From the NCBI RefSeq assembly GCF_947495725.1, contig NZ_CANLZZ010000004.1:484057-548056 (forward strand): a DNA stretch of 64,000 nt. The letters are read 5' to 3'. Below, piece by piece: positions 16,623 through 24,616 of the stretch (its first letter is position 1; each line of letters starts with the position of its first letter). The notes beneath the pieces were generated by a model that did not search any database, was not told the origin of the DNA, and saw nothing but the letters and a program-made list of their open reading frames with translations. The translations under genes and the position numbers were made by a program. Source of the stretch: an uncultured Lutibacter sp. (GTDB lineage: Bacteria; Bacteroidota; Bacteroidia; Flavobacteriales; Flavobacteriaceae).

Positions 16623-19073
16623 ATGAAAAAAGTTTTTTTTATAATAGCGTTTATTAGTTGCCAATTTATATCTATTGGTCAAAATATAGTTGCCAAAAAC
16701 TCTGACTCAATTCCTTCAATTATTGAAAAGGTATATTTACATACGGATAGATCGTTTTTTAATTTAGGTGAGTCTTTATGGTACAAGGCTTATTTAACAG
16801 AAGCTAAGGAAAACAAACTTTTAAATCATAGTAATTTGTTATATGTGGAATTAATTTCCTCAGACTCTACAATTGTTAAAAGAAATACAACCTTCATAAA
16901 TAATGGTATTGGCCACGGAGATTTTATGCTTACCGATTCTGTAGGAGTATCTGCGGGAACATATCAACTGAGAGCATATACAAATTGGATGCGAAATTTT
17001 AACGATAATTTTGTATTTAAAAAAGAAATTGAGATTGTTAATTTAAATGAGAAAAAAGAACTTAACTCTAGTGAAGATTTAAAACCACTAAAAAAGACAA
17101 AAGCTAGCGAAAAAAAAGATGCTATTATAGATGAAAAAGTTATTGATCTTCAATTTTTTCCTGAAGGAGGTTCACTAATATCAGGAGTACCTGCAACCGT
17201 TGCTTTTAAGGCAACCGACAAAAATGGTTTTCCTATTAACATTGAAGGAAATATAATTGATAGTAATAAAAATAAAGTTGCATCATTTAAATCAATACAT
17301 GATGGAATGGGAAAATTTAAATTTATTCCATCTCCAAATGAAATATATGTTGCGGAAACTACAAACTTTGATGATATCCAAACAACAGTTCAACTTCCTC
17401 CAACAGAAATGTATGGTTATTCTCTTAGTATAAGTAAATTGGATAAAAAAATTATAGGATCTATAAAAACTAACGCAAAAACGTTAAACAATAAACCAAA
17501 TTCTACATTTAGAATTGTTCTTTCAATACGCGGTGAAATTTATTTTGAAGGTGCTGTATCAGTATCCAAGTTAAATTCTGTTTTCCTTTTACCAACCAAT
17601 GATATTCCTTCGGGAATTGCCCAAGTTACCATATTTGATGAAGAAGGAAAACCACATGGAGAACGACTTACTTATATTGATAATGAGAACAATAATATTA
17701 ATGTTACTGTAAATGCGGATAAAAACGAATATAATGTTAAAGAAAAAGTAAACTTACTTGTTTCTGCAAAAACTAAAGAAGGAAATGCGATTCCTGCTAG
17801 TTTTTCAATTGCAGCAACCGATTCTAATAACTTAGATCCAAAATTGGATAATGGAATGAATATTTGTTCTTACTTTTTAATGCAATCAGATATAAAAGGT
17901 AAAGTATATAATCCTGGTTACTATTTTAATACTTCAAATGTTGATAGACTTCAAAATCTAGATTTACTATTGTTAACTCAAGGGTGGAGAGATTTTATTT
18001 GGAAAAAAGAGGGTAATTTATATAACAAAAAATTCCATAAAGTTGAAAAAGGTTTTAGTGTTTCAGGTAAAGTAAAAAAATTATTTGCATCTACTGCCAA
18101 ACAAGACAATGATGTTTATTTATATTATGTAAATCAAGGAAAATCTAACTTAAAATTTGATGTTACAGATAGTCTTGGGAAATTTGAATTTAATAACCTA
18201 CTTCTTGTTGGCAAAACTGGTTTAAGGTTTAGTGTAAAAGACAAAAAGAATAGAAATAAAGGTATGATTGTTATGGATTCTATTAATATAGCTCCATTAC
18301 CAATTGATTTTAAAAATTTAAAACCTATTGCTCAGGAAAAAAGTAAAAAAGAGATTTTTAAAGAAAACTTATTCAAAAAATTTGTTGAATTTGACGTTCC
18401 TTTAAACAATCAACTAGATGAAGTATTAATTGTAGGTAAGAAAAAAGTTGAAGAAGACCGCAACGGAATTGGTTTTAGTGATTATAGCTATGATGCAACA
18501 AAAGAAGATGCCAACTTTACCCGAATATATGACTTAATAGAATTCTCAATACCTGGAACCGTAGTTTTTAGTGATACTATAAGTTTTCGAAGAAATAATG
18601 GAGCTCCTGCATTAATTATTGTTGATGAGATTGAAACTGAATCGACTGACCTAAGTTCAATTCCGGCCAATAGTGTAGCCAAAATTGAGGCTTTAATTGG
18701 AGCAAATGCTGCAGGTTTTGGACCAAGAGGTGTTAATGGTGTTATTTTAATTTACACTAAAACTGGAGAAGGAATTCCTACTGAAAAAAGAAAATTCCAT
18801 ACTACCACTAAAATAATTGATGGTTTCTATGACGCTCGAAGCTTCTATTCTCCAAACTATGATATTGAAAAAACAGAAATGGCTTGGGATGAAGCAAGTG
18901 ATATTAGAAACACTCTTTATTGGAATCCATATGTACACCCAGATAAGGATGGTAATGCTAAATTAACTTATTATAATAGCGAAGTCCCTACAGATGTAAA
19001 TATTACTTTGGAAGGGATAACAACTAGCGGTATTCCAATTGTTGTTAAAACTCAATATAAAATTTTAGAATAA
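16623..19073 (+). CDS. Surface/periplasmic protein with macroglobulin-like domains and a C-terminal TonB plug-like domain
   Basis: The 816-residue product has a signal peptide ending near SIGQ. The N-terminal part begins EKVYLHTDRSFFNLGESLWYKAY, here cited by its key pieces YLHTDRSFF and GESLWYKAYL, which is typical of MG2-like domains in Bacteroidota. A beta-sandwich series with the hydrophobic core motif FFPEGGSLISG follows. Near residues 640-715 lies a TonB plug-like domain (NGAPALIIVDE, IEALIGANAAGFGPRGVNGVI), but no beta-barrel follows, only a short C-terminal domain. It is therefore not a transporter. Its partner and function are unknown. It is monocistronic. Confidence 0.8.
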   Translation: MKKVFFIIAFISCQFISIGQNIVAKNSDSIPSIIEKVYLHTDRSFFNLGESLWYKAYLTEAKENKLLNHSNLLYVELISSDSTIVKRNTTFINNGIGHGDFMLTDSVGVSAGTYQLRAYTNWMRNFNDNFVFKKEIEIVNLNEKKELNSSEDLKPLKKTKASEKKDAIIDEKVIDLQFFPEGGSLISGVPATVAFKATDKNGFPINIEGNIIDSNKNKVASFKSIHDGMGKFKFIPSPNEIYVAETTNFDDIQTTVQLPPTEMYGYSLSISKLDKKIIGSIKTNAKTLNNKPNSTFRIVLSIRGEIYFEGAVSVSKLNSVFLLPTNDIPSGIAQVTIFDEEGKPHGERLTYIDNENNNINVTVNADKNEYNVKEKVNLLVSAKTKEGNAIPASFSIAATDSNNLDPKLDNGMNICSYFLMQSDIKGKVYNPGYYFNTSNVDRLQNLDLLLLTQGWRDFIWKKEGNLYNKKFHKVEKGFSVSGKVKKLFASTAKQDNDVYLYYVNQGKSNLKFDVTDSLGKFEFNNLLLVGKTGLRFSVKDKKNRNKGMIVMDSINIAPLPIDFKNLKPIAQEKSKKEIFKENLFKKFVEFDVPLNNQLDEVLIVGKKKVEEDRNGIGFSDYSYDATKEDANFTRIYDLIEFSIPGTVVFSDTISFRRNNGAPALIIVDEIETESTDLSSIPANSVAKIEALIGANAAGFGPRGVNGVILIYTKTGEGIPTEKRKFHTTTKIIDGFYDARSFYSPNYDIEKTEMAWDEASDIRNTLYWNPYVHPDKDGNAKLTYYNSEVPTDVNITLEGITTSGIPIVVKTQYKILE

Positions 19074-19078
19074 TAAAA

Positions 19079-19105
19079 GTTACTTTTTTAAATTTAAAAG
19101 TAAAC
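19079..19105. terminator. Terminator between convergent genes
   Basis: GTTACTTTT (19079-19087) and AAAAGTAAAC (19096-19105) form a stem with one bulge; T-rich on both strands. It lies between the stops at 19073 (+) and 19117 (-). Confidence 0.55.
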
Positions 19106-19116
19106 ACAAAATTTAA

Positions 19117-19509
19117 TTATGCTTTTGAGTTTAATATTTTTAAAATATTAGGTTTAAAATAATTTGGACCTTTCATTACTTTTCCATCTTCTCTATAAAT
19201 AGGGTTTCCATCGGCACCCAACTTACTCATATTACTTCTTTGAATTTCATTAAATACCTCTTCAATTTTATATTGCATTCCGTGCTCTAAAATAGTTCCA
19301 CATAATATATATAGCATATCACCTAAAGCATCTGCAACCTCAACTAAATCATTGTTTTTTGCAGCTTCCAAATATTCTTCATTTTCTTCGGCCATTAAAT
19401 TAAAACGTAATTCTATTTTATCTAATGGTAAATTTGCCTTTGGATTGTTTTGGACACCTAATCCAAATGATTTATGAAACTCCTCTACTGCTTTTAATTT
19501 GTTTTTCAT
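19117..19509 (-). CDS. MazG-like nucleoside triphosphate pyrophosphohydrolase
   Basis: This 130-residue all-alpha NTP-PPase has the Mg2+-binding acidic clusters of the superfamily: an ExxE-type segment AEENEEYLEAAK and a second EVADALGDMLYILCG, with the conserved ExxD. Such enzymes hydrolyse NTP or dNTP to NMP and pyrophosphate and often clean the nucleotide pool. The substrate is not visible. A tail PNYFKPNILKIL follows the domain. It is a single gene, divergent from the 61-residue membrane protein, with 44 bp between. Confidence 0.82.
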   Translation of the reverse strand: MKNKLKAVEEFHKSFGLGVQNNPKANLPLDKIELRFNLMAEENEEYLEAAKNNDLVEVADALGDMLYILCGTILEHGMQYKIEEVFNEIQRSNMSKLGADGNPIYREDGKVMKGPNYFKPNILKILNSKA

Positions 19510-19523
19510 CTTTAAATTTTATG

Positions 19524-19531
19524 TACTTTTG
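19524..19531 (+). promoter_or_regulatory. -7 promoter box of the 61-residue membrane protein
   Basis: TACTTTTG at 19524-19531 (TAnnTTTG), 22 bp before the ATG at 19554. It supports transcription of this small gene. Confidence 0.5.
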
Positions 19532-19553
19532 AGTTTAAATATACACAAATAAT

Positions 19554-19739
19554 ATGTTTACAAAAGGTCAATTAATATTTGCAGGTTGTTTTGTTATTGT
19601 TTTTACACTCTTAATGATTTGGAGTTATAGAAAAGATATTAAAATTCATAAAAAACATTATAAAAATACCTTTATAATATTAATCGCTATTTTTTTAGTA
19701 ATTGCAATTTTTACTTTAATTACTTTTTCAATGCACTAA
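19554..19739 (+). CDS. Small two-span membrane protein
   Basis: The 61-residue protein has two hydrophobic helices (about 7-23 and 40-58) joined by a strongly basic loop (RKDIKIHKKHYKN), so both ends should face outward. It has its own promoter box at 19524. Its stop overlaps the stop of the Kir-type channel gene by 4 bp. I do not recognise a named family. Its short length means it could be overlooked, but the hydrophobic pattern and promoter make it a real gene. Confidence 0.65.
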   Translation: MFTKGQLIFAGCFVIVFTLLMIWSYRKDIKIHKKHYKNTFIILIAIFLVIAIFTLITFSMH

Positions 19740-20653
19740 TTCATTTTCTCAACATCACTTAAAATACTGTGATCCAATACAGTATACCCCTGTTCATTAA
19801 AAGAAAATGATTGTTTAAATTTAACATCAAATAACAATTTATTTATTTTATAAGAATGTATTTGATTTACCGTTTGTGAAAATGTTTCATCGTGATATTG
19901 AACCAAAATATACAATTCGGCATCAATGTGTTTAATTTGTTCTTTGGTTAATCCATTAAAAGGACTATTTTCATCTATTTTGTGAACAATTGTCCAAGTG
20001 GTAGTTAAGTATTTTAGGTTATCTATTTCCAAGTCCAATTTAAAAAAATCTTTCTTAAAATTATTTAAACCATCATTAACAGATTTTGCAAAAATTACAG
20101 TTACATTTGGATCAATCATAAGATTTGCTCTATAATTCATAAGCTTAAACATAATAGCTTTTCCATCTTCAAAATCTCTAATTATAAAATTATTGCTAAA
20201 CTTTACAGCTGCTTTTGGTTTGGAAAATCTACCATATAACAAACCTGTAATAAATGAAAAACTTAATAAACCAGCTAATGCTTGAAAAGTTGAAATAACA
20301 TTCCCCCAAAAACCCTGTGGAGAAATACTACCGTAACCTACAGTTGTAATAGTTTGTGCGCTAAAAAAGAAAGCATTAAAAAAATCATCCAAACTACTTC
20401 CTGTTGGTTGTGTTATTTCTTCTATACCCACAATAATATACATTGAAGCAAAAAACAGATTTACAATTATATATGATATAAAAACAAAAAAGAAAAATTT
20501 ACCCCATGATATATCAATTAAAAAAGCATACATATCATTAACACTAAATGCTTTATTTTTATGTATTACATTGGATTTACCGCTTTTGTCAATCATACTT
20601 TGGGAATTCTTGCTTGAAGAATAGCCAAAACCGGGGTCTTTTATTTTTTCCAT
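19736..20653 (-). CDS. Inward-rectifier (KirBac-type) potassium channel
   Basis: The 305-residue subunit has two membrane helices around a K+ selectivity filter TTVGYGS near residues 103-109. A C-terminal cytoplasmic immunoglobulin-like domain follows, starting near FSNNFIIRDFEDGKAIMFKLMNYR, cited here by the conserved pieces FRxxNxR-like FKLMNYR and TWTIVHKIDENSPF. This is the Kir architecture known from KirBac channels. A long N-terminal cytoplasmic part (about 45 residues) precedes the slide helix. It is monocistronic and convergent with the small membrane protein gene. Confidence 0.92.
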   Translation of the reverse strand: MEKIKDPGFGYSSSKNSQSMIDKSGKSNVIHKNKAFSVNDMYAFLIDISWGKFFFFVFISYIIVNLFFASMYIIVGIEEITQPTGSSLDDFFNAFFFSAQTITTVGYGSISPQGFWGNVISTFQALAGLLSFSFITGLLYGRFSKPKAAVKFSNNFIIRDFEDGKAIMFKLMNYRANLMIDPNVTVIFAKSVNDGLNNFKKDFFKLDLEIDNLKYLTTTWTIVHKIDENSPFNGLTKEQIKHIDAELYILVQYHDETFSQTVNQIHSYKINKLLFDVKFKQSFSFNEQGYTVLDHSILSDVEKMN

Positions 20654-20719
20654 TTTTAAACTTTGAAAGTAATGGTCTAAAATAAATTAATTAAATTTAA
20701 CAATCTAAATTTTTTGATT

Positions 20720-21730
20720 ATGAAAGCTTTAAAATACATACTTCTTTTAGTGTTAATTCTAATAATTGGCTGCTCTATTTATATTGCAACTTTAAATGGA
20801 GAATATGATATCCAATCCAAAAAAACAATTAAAGCTCCTTCTGAAGTAATTTTTAACAACATTAACGATTTTAAAAATTGGAAAGATTGGGGGCCTTGGT
20901 ATGAAATGGATTCTACAATTGTTGCTTCTTATCCAGAAATTACCTCGGGTGAAGGTGCTTCATATAGTTGGACTGGAAAAGATGGAGCGGGTTCAATGAA
21001 AACGCTCTCATTAATTCCAAATAAAGAACTAATTCAAGAAATTCAATTTTCTCAAGGAAGCCCATCTGAAGTTTATTGGGATATAACAAGAACCGATTAT
21101 GGGAATGAAGTTACTTGGGGAATGAAAGGTAAAAGTACTTTTGGAGAAAAAATATATTGGTTAACTCAAGGCGGAATTGAAAAAAATTTAAAACCTATGT
21201 TTGATCGCGGTTTAGAATTATTGGATGCCCATTTACTAAAGGAAATGGATAAACACTCATTTGATTTTAAAGGAGCTGTTGATCACGGAGGTGGTTATTA
21301 TCTATATCAAACTACTTCTTGCAAAATTGAACAATCCGATAAAAAAATGCAAGAAATGTTAACTGCCGTTATTGGTTATGTAAAAGAAAACGAGATTCAA
21401 TCGTATGGAAAACCATTTTTAATTACACATAAATGGGATGAAGTAAATAAAACTACTATGTTTTCTGTTTGTTATCCTATAAATGAAAGATTAGAAACCA
21501 CTGGAGACATTTTAACCGGTTATTTAAAACCTCAAAAAACATTTAAAACTGTTTTTAAAGGAAATTATAAATATTCTGAACTAGCTTGGAATTCAGCTTT
21601 TCAGGAATTAGCAAAACAAGGTTTTAAATTTATTGATACAAGCGAACCTTTTGAAGTTTATTTGGTAAGTCCACGAGAAACTGAAAACCCAGCACATTGG
21701 GTTACAGAAATATATTTACCTATTGAATAA
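20720..21730 (+). CDS. SRPBCC-domain plus GyrI-like effector-binding domain protein
   Basis: The frame can start at TTG 20714, but ATG at 20720 gives MKALKYILLLVLILIIG, a membrane anchor or lipoprotein-like signal (Cys at about 20). The first half (about 25-170) is a START/SRPBCC polyketide-cyclase-like domain: IKAPSEVIFNNINDFKNW and the segment WDITRTDYGNEVTWGMKG are typical. The second half (about 185-335) is a GyrI-like small-molecule binding domain (DVYLVSPRE-like end, here FEVYLVSPRETENPAHWVTE, up to EIYLPIE). The ligand is unknown. Confidence 0.85.
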   Translation: MKALKYILLLVLILIIGCSIYIATLNGEYDIQSKKTIKAPSEVIFNNINDFKNWKDWGPWYEMDSTIVASYPEITSGEGASYSWTGKDGAGSMKTLSLIPNKELIQEIQFSQGSPSEVYWDITRTDYGNEVTWGMKGKSTFGEKIYWLTQGGIEKNLKPMFDRGLELLDAHLLKEMDKHSFDFKGAVDHGGGYYLYQTTSCKIEQSDKKMQEMLTAVIGYVKENEIQSYGKPFLITHKWDEVNKTTMFSVCYPINERLETTGDILTGYLKPQKTFKTVFKGNYKYSELAWNSAFQELAKQGFKFIDTSEPFEVYLVSPRETENPAHWVTEIYLPIE

Positions 21731-21735
21731 AATAA

Positions 21736-21765
21736 AAAAGAGGTTTCAAATTTGAAACCTCTTTT
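21736..21765. terminator. Bidirectional terminator
   Basis: A perfect 30-bp palindrome, AAAAAGAGGTTTCAA with TTGAAACCTCTTTTT, ending in T on both strands. It serves the SRPBCC/GyrI-like gene (+) and tag (-). Confidence 0.9.
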
Positions 21766-21766
21766 T

Positions 21767-22330
21767 TTATACTTCGTTATATCTAAAACAATCAATTACG
21801 TGATCATTTACCATTCCAGTAGCTTGCATATGCGCATAAATGACGGTAGAACCCACAAACTTAAATCCACGTTTTTTTAAGTCTTTAGAAATTTTATCTG
21901 AAAGTTCCGTTGTAGCAGGAACTTCACCTAAACTTTTAGCCTTATTTTTAATAGGTTTTCCATCTGTAAAACTCCAAATATATTTTGAAAACGAACCAAA
22001 TTCTTTTTGAACCTCCATAAAAGCCACAGCATTTGAAATAGTTGCTTTAATCTTTAATTTGTTTCTAACAATTCCGGCATTATTTATCAGTTCGTTAAAC
22101 TTTTCTTCATTATAATTAGCAATTTTTTCATAATCAAAATTATCAAAAGCAGCTCTAAAATTTTCTCGTTTTCTTAATATGGTTATCCAACTTAACCCTG
22201 CCTGAAAAGTTTCTAAAATTAAAAACTCAAACAATTTATCATCATCATAAACTGGGACTCCCCACTCTGTATCGTGATATTCCTTATACAATGGATCATT
22301 TCCACACCAACTACATCTATTTTTTTCCAT
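21767..22330 (-). CDS. tag: DNA-3-methyladenine glycosylase I
   Basis: This 187-residue base-excision enzyme removes 3-methyladenine from alkylated DNA. The start MEKNRCSWCGNDPLYKEYHD followed by TEWGVP is the classic Tag N-terminus. It supplies the first Cys of the zinc snap; the C-terminal HMQATGMVNDH and a Cys in VIDCFRY provide the rest. The helix LETFQAGLSWITILRKRE is also conserved. The start lies 11 bp after ggt on the same strand, so the two are probably co-transcribed. Confidence 0.95.
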   Translation of the reverse strand: MEKNRCSWCGNDPLYKEYHDTEWGVPVYDDDKLFEFLILETFQAGLSWITILRKRENFRAAFDNFDYEKIANYNEEKFNELINNAGIVRNKLKIKATISNAVAFMEVQKEFGSFSKYIWSFTDGKPIKNKAKSLGEVPATTELSDKISKDLKKRGFKFVGSTVIYAHMQATGMVNDHVIDCFRYNEV

Positions 22331-22341
22331 ACATTTTATTA

Positions 22342-24021
22342 TTAATAACCAGCTGCTTGACCGTCTTTTCTCGATTCTGAAGCTCCAAAATACACATTAT
22401 TTTCAGCATCATACATAATTGCCTGATACCCTCCAAAATAACCTCCAAACCCAACTTTATGTCCTTTTGAAATTAATTGCTGAATCACTTCAAAATCAAA
22501 TCCGCTTTCTAATTTAATTTCCCCTTTTCCTTCAATCTTTTCACCCGTTGGAGATGAGGAACCTGTATGCTCCATTCTAGGTGCATCCCCTGCTTCTTGT
22601 AAATTCATACCAAAGTCAATTAAATTCATTACAATTTGCGTATGACCTTGCGGTTGAAAATCACCACCCATTACACCAAAACTTACCCAGGGTTTACCCT
22701 TTTTTGTAATAAATGCAGGAATAATGGTGTGAAAAGGTCTTTTTCCAGGTTCGTATGTGTTAAAATGGCCTTCTTCCAAATTGAACAATTCTCCTCTATC
22801 TTGCAACATAAAACCTAATTTTGGAGGTACCATACCAGATCCCATTCCTCTATAATTACTTTGAATTAGAGAAATCATATTCCCATTTTTATCGGCAACC
22901 GTCATATAAATTGTTTCTCCAGCACTTATTTGTCCTGCTTTATACACTCCTGCTCTATCTTTAATTTCTTTTTTGCGTTTTTTTGCATATTCTTTCGAAA
23001 TTAATTCTTCAACAGGCACTTTCGCAAAGTCCATATCTGCATAATATTTAGATCTATCTTCAAAAGCTATTTTTTTAGCTTCTGTAACAATATGAATATG
23101 TTGAGCACTTCCATAATTAATATTTGAAAAATCATATTGCTCAATAATATTTAACATTTGTAAAGCTGCAATTCCTTGTCCGTTTGGTGGTAATTCCCAA
23201 ACATCAAAACCTCTGTAATTTGTAGATACTGGTGTAACCCATTCCGATTTATGAGAAGCCAAATCTTTATAAGATAGAAAACCACCTTGATCTTTTATAA
23301 AATTTGAAATTGTTTTGGCTATAGAACCTTTATAAAAGGCATCTCTTCCTTCTTTTGCTATTTTTAAATATGTTTCAGCCAAATAAGGATTTTTAAAAAT
23401 TTGCCCTTTTTTAGGTGCTTTTCCATTCAGCCCGTAAGTTTCCATAACATTTGGGAATTTGGAAGCGTAATAAGGTACAGATCTATTCAAATAATACCCA
23501 ATTAATTCTGTAACTGGAAATCCTTCATTGGCATAATTAATTGAAGGTTGCAAAATTTCTTCCATTGATAATTTTCCAAACTTTTTATGTAGTTCAAACC
23601 AACCATCAACACATCCAGGTACACTAACTGGTAATGGACCTATTGAAGGAATTTTTTTATAATTGTTATCTTTAAAATACTTTAATGTTAAACTTTTTGG
23701 CGAACGACCACTTGCATTTAAACCATATAATTCATTTGTTTTGGCGTCCCAAACAATTGCAAATAAATCGCCACCAATTCCACTACCCGTTGGTTCCATT
23801 AAACCTAGGGCCGCATTTGCAGCAATGGCGGCATCAATGGCAGTTCCTCCTTTTTTTAATATATCTAACCCAATTTGTGTGGCTAGAGGATGACTGGTAG
23901 CAACCATTCCATTTTTTGCAATAACTTCTGAACGAGTTACAAAATTTGAACCTGTAAGTCTATCTTGTGCAACACCTTGAAAAACAATAATTGAAATGAA
24001 AAGAGTTAGTAAATATCTCAT
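22342..24021 (-). CDS. ggt: Gamma-glutamyltransferase (glutathione hydrolase)
   Basis: This 559-residue N-terminal nucleophile hydrolase is exported by a signal peptide (LLTLFISIIVFQGVAQ). It self-cleaves before T374 in IYMTVADKNGNM, giving a large and a small subunit. The N-terminal motif MVATSHPLATQIGLDILKKG and the oxyanion region GGDFQPQGHTQIV are typical. The enzyme takes gamma-glutamyl groups from glutathione or related peptides in the periplasm. A -7 box (TAAATTTG on the minus strand, 24049-24056) lies 28 bp before the ATG. tag follows after 11 bp. Confidence 0.95.
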   Translation of the reverse strand: MRYLLTLFISIIVFQGVAQDRLTGSNFVTRSEVIAKNGMVATSHPLATQIGLDILKKGGTAIDAAIAANAALGLMEPTGSGIGGDLFAIVWDAKTNELYGLNASGRSPKSLTLKYFKDNNYKKIPSIGPLPVSVPGCVDGWFELHKKFGKLSMEEILQPSINYANEGFPVTELIGYYLNRSVPYYASKFPNVMETYGLNGKAPKKGQIFKNPYLAETYLKIAKEGRDAFYKGSIAKTISNFIKDQGGFLSYKDLASHKSEWVTPVSTNYRGFDVWELPPNGQGIAALQMLNIIEQYDFSNINYGSAQHIHIVTEAKKIAFEDRSKYYADMDFAKVPVEELISKEYAKKRKKEIKDRAGVYKAGQISAGETIYMTVADKNGNMISLIQSNYRGMGSGMVPPKLGFMLQDRGELFNLEEGHFNTYEPGKRPFHTIIPAFITKKGKPWVSFGVMGGDFQPQGHTQIVMNLIDFGMNLQEAGDAPRMEHTGSSSPTGEKIEGKGEIKLESGFDFEVIQQLISKGHKVGFGGYFGGYQAIMYDAENNVYFGASESRKDGQAAGY

Positions 24022-24138
24022 TTTGAATTAATTTTGATTGAATTTACCCAAATTTAAGTTAAAATACTTAAAAAATTGAATTCAAGTTTATTTAAAATGG
24101 AACACTATTTGTACCTTTAAATATATAACTGACTAATT

Positions 24139-24558
24139 ATGAAAAGAATAGTATTTACCATCGCTTTAGGAATGTTACTTTTTGCTTGCGGAACTAGTAA
24201 AAAAAACATTAAAAATGATAAAGAACTACCAGAACATGCAGTAAGAATTGCAAACGATAGTTTAGAATATGAAATTATAATTATTGATATAGGATTTGAT
24301 ACTTATTTAAATTCTGTTGCCAAACCAATGAATTTTTATTCTCAAAATTTCTATGAAACAAAAAACAAATTTTATGTAACCGAATGGAACATAAGAGTTA
24401 GAAATCCTCAACGATTCAATCCATCTATCTATGAAAATGAAATAGACTATAATTTTTTTACAGACTATGGCTTAGAAGTAAATTACAAATTATATAATTA
24501 CTTTAAGTTTGTTGAATACAAATACAAACAGCGTTTCCCTATTTCTAGAAATTTTTAG
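24139..24558 (+). CDS. DUF6146 family lipoprotein
   Basis: The 139-residue product has a lipoprotein signal with lipobox LFAC (Cys17) followed by GTSKKN. The mature domain has a run of alternating hydrophobic residues (SLEYEIIIIDIGFDTYLN) and aromatic pairs (YNYFKFVEYKY, RFPISR near the end), features I associate with DUF6146 proteins of Flavobacteriia. Function is unknown. The gene stands alone, divergent from ggt; a weak -7-like box TACCTTTA lies at 24111-24118. Confidence 0.75.
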   Translation: MKRIVFTIALGMLLFACGTSKKNIKNDKELPEHAVRIANDSLEYEIIIIDIGFDTYLNSVAKPMNFYSQNFYETKNKFYVTEWNIRVRNPQRFNPSIYENEIDYNFFTDYGLEVNYKLYNYFKFVEYKYKQRFPISRNF

Positions 24559-24569
24559 ATATAAAAAGA

Positions 24570-24592
24570 AAAGCCAGCAAATTGCTGGCTTT
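24570..24592. terminator. Bidirectional terminator
   Basis: AAAGCCAGCAA (24570-24580) pairs with TTGCTGGCTTT (24582-24592). T-rich tracts follow on both strands. It is shared by the DUF6146 gene (+) and hppA (-). Confidence 0.8.
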
Positions 24593-24616
24593 CCTTTTAT
24601 GCATTATTTCTTGTAA

